A stretch of DNA of 25,159 bases from assembly GCA_037446075.1 (NCBI GenBank), contig JBBIJH010000025.1, positions 1 through 25,159 of the forward strand, in the 5' to 3' direction. Source of the stretch: JBBIJH01 sp037446075 (GTDB taxonomy: Bacteria; Bacteroidota; Ignavibacteria; UBA10030; JAHEZR01). Below are positions 23,301 to 25,159 of this stretch, one piece after another. How positions within the stretch are numbered: the stretch's first letter is position 1; each line of letters opens with the position of its first letter. The position numbers and the translations under genes are program-made. Under the pieces are notes generated by a model. The model was not told the DNA's origin. It worked only from the letters and a program-made list of their open reading frames with translations, and ran no database searches.

Positions 23301-25159
23301 GAGTCTTGCAACCTTTTTAGTTTTTCCTCCGCCTCTTTTCCTAATTCATCATTCCTGTGATTTCTCAGGACGAGTTCATAAGCGTCACGAGCCTTTGCGA
23401 CCTGGTTGGTCGCCTTGTAACATTCCCCTAATCTGAGGTAGGAACGTGCAATCCACTGTGTCGCCGATGGATAGATGTACCTGACACGGAGGAAACTGGG
23501 AATTGCCTCTTGAAAATCACCAGCGATTTGTTGCGTGACGGCAAGCTCGTACTGGGCCTCGGCGCCGAGTTCGTCCGTCCGGTTTGTGGCTATGTCTTTG
23601 AGAATCTGTATGGCTTCCTCGGGATTCCCTTCGCTGCGATAGAGCCGAGCGAGACTGAGAAGGCTCTTCGCTCCGAAGATTGACTCTCGATGCTTTGATG
23701 CTACTACCTCAAACTGGCGTCGAGCACCCTCACTGTTTCCGCTTAGCTCGAGTGCTATTCCTTTCTGGTAACCCGCTTCAAGCGCCGCATCAGTTCCCGC
23801 ATAACTTTGTTCCACGCGCTCGAACACCCTTCCAGCTTCTGTAAAATGCTTTTGCCGAAGATAAATCAGCCCGATCTCCAGGAGCGAATTCCCCGCCACT
23901 TTACTTGATGAAAAGGAATTCACAACCTGATTGAAAGCTCGAAGGGCATCCTCAGTTTGATTCCCCAGTAGTGCACACTTTCCGATCCAGTAGTAGGCGT
24001 CGGGGATAAGTTCGCTCCTCGGAAATCGACTAATGAACGACCTGTACTCCGCAATCGCTTCGGAATACCTCTTCTGACCAAAGAGGAGATCAGCCTTCTT
24101 GAACGCCAGCTGGTCTGCAAGCTTGGCGTCGGGATGCGCTCGCATGAAATCATCAATGACTTTGAGCGACTCTTCTTGTCTTCCCAACGCTACCAAGCAA
24201 TACTGGATAGCAGTCAGTGCTTCCGCAACGTACGGGCTTGTCGGATAACGGGATGTTACCTCTCTATAGGCCGTGATTGCTTCCTCATACTTTCCCAAAT
24301 TATAGTAGGCATCACCGATGCTGTAATAGGCGCGAGGAATAAGCTTGCTCTTAGGATAAGCCACGAGAAGCTTCTGGAACTCAGCCACGGCTGTCGGATA
24401 ATTCTTCTCACTAAAATAGATCCAGCCGATGGCATATTGAGCGTCATCGGCAAAAGGTGACCCGGGAAAACGTCCGAGCAACCGACGAAACGCGGCCAGG
24501 GCCTTCTGTGAATCTCCCGCCCTAAACGTGGCTTGTCCGAGCTGATACTGGGCATAAGGCGCTTGCTCATCCTGAGGGTAGAGAGCGGTGACGTGTTCAT
24601 AGGCTGAGGCGGCACGGCGAAATTCCTTCTGTGCAAAGTAACAATCCGCAAGCCTCAGCCGTGCGTCGAGAGCGTATTTACCCTTGGGGGACAGGTCGAT
24701 CAGCCTTTCAAACTCGCGCGCCGATCGTGGGTATTCGTTTAGTTTATAGGAGGACCACGCCATCCCATACAATGCGTCTTCCTGTCTGCTTCCATTCGGA
24801 TGGAGATTCAAGACTTTTTCATAGGCCGCGTGTGCGTCTTTATATTCTTCCATTTGGAAAAGGGCCTCCCCGATCCAGAACGTAGCGTCCGCATACTTCT
24901 CGTGCGAAGGGAACCGCTTTGTAAACTCCTCAAATCGAGACCGCGATTCTGGATACCGCCTCAGCTTGTAGAGAGTCCAGCCGAGTTGAAACAGTGCCTC
25001 TGAAGCGACATCGTCAGGGACGTCGGGTATTCCTATGGCAGATCGGAAGCCTCTCTCTGCCGAGCCGAGGTCTCCCAATGCAAGATATACCTCACCCAGC
25101 ATCCGGAACGACCGGGCTTTTACGTCGCTGTCAGGATATGAATCGACGACTAGACTGAA
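23297..25159 (-). CDS. large TPR-repeat protein, partial (5' end beyond window)
   Basis: The frame stays open to the right edge: 620 residues are seen with no start needed inside, and codons at 25103-25159 (FSLVVDSYPDSDVKARSF) continue the repeat pattern. About sixteen TPR-like units of 34-38 residues follow one another, such as YYSIGDAYYNLGKYEEAITA and YYWIGKCALLGNQTEDALRAF, each with a YP/FP turn, in the style of BamD/CpoB (YbgF) and other cell-envelope TPR proteins. Mature function is probably as a periplasmic scaffold, but the N-terminus with any signal is missing. The stop overlaps the barrel start by ATGA, so the two proteins are likely made in step and may interact. Confidence 0.9.
   Translation of the reverse strand, partial: FSLVVDSYPDSDVKARSFRMLGEVYLALGDLGSAERGFRSAIGIPDVPDDVASEALFQLGWTLYKLRRYPESRSRFEEFTKRFPSHEKYADATFWIGEALFQMEEYKDAHAAYEKVLNLHPNGSRQEDALYGMAWSSYKLNEYPRSAREFERLIDLSPKGKYALDARLRLADCYFAQKEFRRAASAYEHVTALYPQDEQAPYAQYQLGQATFRAGDSQKALAAFRRLLGRFPGSPFADDAQYAIGWIYFSEKNYPTAVAEFQKLLVAYPKSKLIPRAYYSIGDAYYNLGKYEEAITAYREVTSRYPTSPYVAEALTAIQYCLVALGRQEESLKVIDDFMRAHPDAKLADQLAFKKADLLFGQKRYSEAIAEYRSFISRFPRSELIPDAYYWIGKCALLGNQTEDALRAFNQVVNSFSSSKVAGNSLLEIGLIYLRQKHFTEAGRVFERVEQSYAGTDAALEAGYQKGIALELSGNSEGARRQFEVVASKHRESIFGAKSLLSLARLYRSEGNPEEAIQILKDIATNRTDELGAEAQYELAVTQQIAGDFQEAIPSFLRVRYIYPSATQWIARSYLRLGECYKATNQVAKARDAYELVLRNHRNDELGKEAEEKLKRLQDS

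Overview
The window looks like chromosomal DNA of a Gram-negative bacterium of the FCB superphylum (Bacteroidetes/Chlorobi/Ignavibacteria side), most likely a member of Ignavibacteria or a close uncultured relative. The main reasons are two secreted proteins ending in a Por/type IX secretion sorting domain with a YPNPFNPTT motif, a TonB-ExbB-ExbD operon with an outer-membrane barrel, and a heptose isomerase next to a polyprenyl-phosphate sugar transferase. Base composition is about 50-54% G+C in housekeeping genes. The best promoter seen (minus strand, 676-704) is of ordinary sigma-70 type, not the TAnnTTTG type of true Bacteroidetes. The lineage is an inference.

Layout. 1-612 (minus) is the 5' part of a TPR lipoprotein, divergent from citrate synthase (892-2037). 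NADP-type isocitrate dehydrogenase follows (2192-3442), so two consecutive oxidative TCA-cycle enzymes sit together. 3704-8447 is a compact signalling operon: a 719-aa membrane histidine kinase with a large TPR-bearing sensor region, an OmpR-type response regulator overlapping it by 29 bases, and a secreted TPR/beta-propeller/jelly-roll protein 30 bases downstream. 8448-11978 is a run of small exported proteins of unknown function: two putative lipoproteins and two type IX cargo proteins. A clear terminator (12057-12089) closes it.

12119-18224 is mostly housekeeping: clpS, a RelE-type toxin-antitoxin pair of clearly lower G+C, alaS, gmhA, a sugar transferase of the undecaprenyl-phosphate type, and a small membrane protein. 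The antitoxin, toxin and alaS are chained by two ATGA overlaps. A bidirectional hairpin (18228-18247) separates this from a long minus-strand block read right to left: a giant TPR protein (cut by the window edge), a plug-less outer-membrane barrel, a SPOR-domain inner-membrane protein, ExbB, ExbD, TonB and a DEDDy 3'-5' exonuclease.

The parts most worth following up are: the kinase/regulator/secreted-protein trio together with a 14-base sequence (ACACAATCTTAACA) found only upstream of it and upstream of the exported-protein cluster; the toxin-antitoxin pair translationally fused to the essential alaS; and the TPR-barrel-SPOR-ExbB-ExbD-TonB envelope operon. No CRISPR array, IS element, tRNA or rRNA gene was seen.
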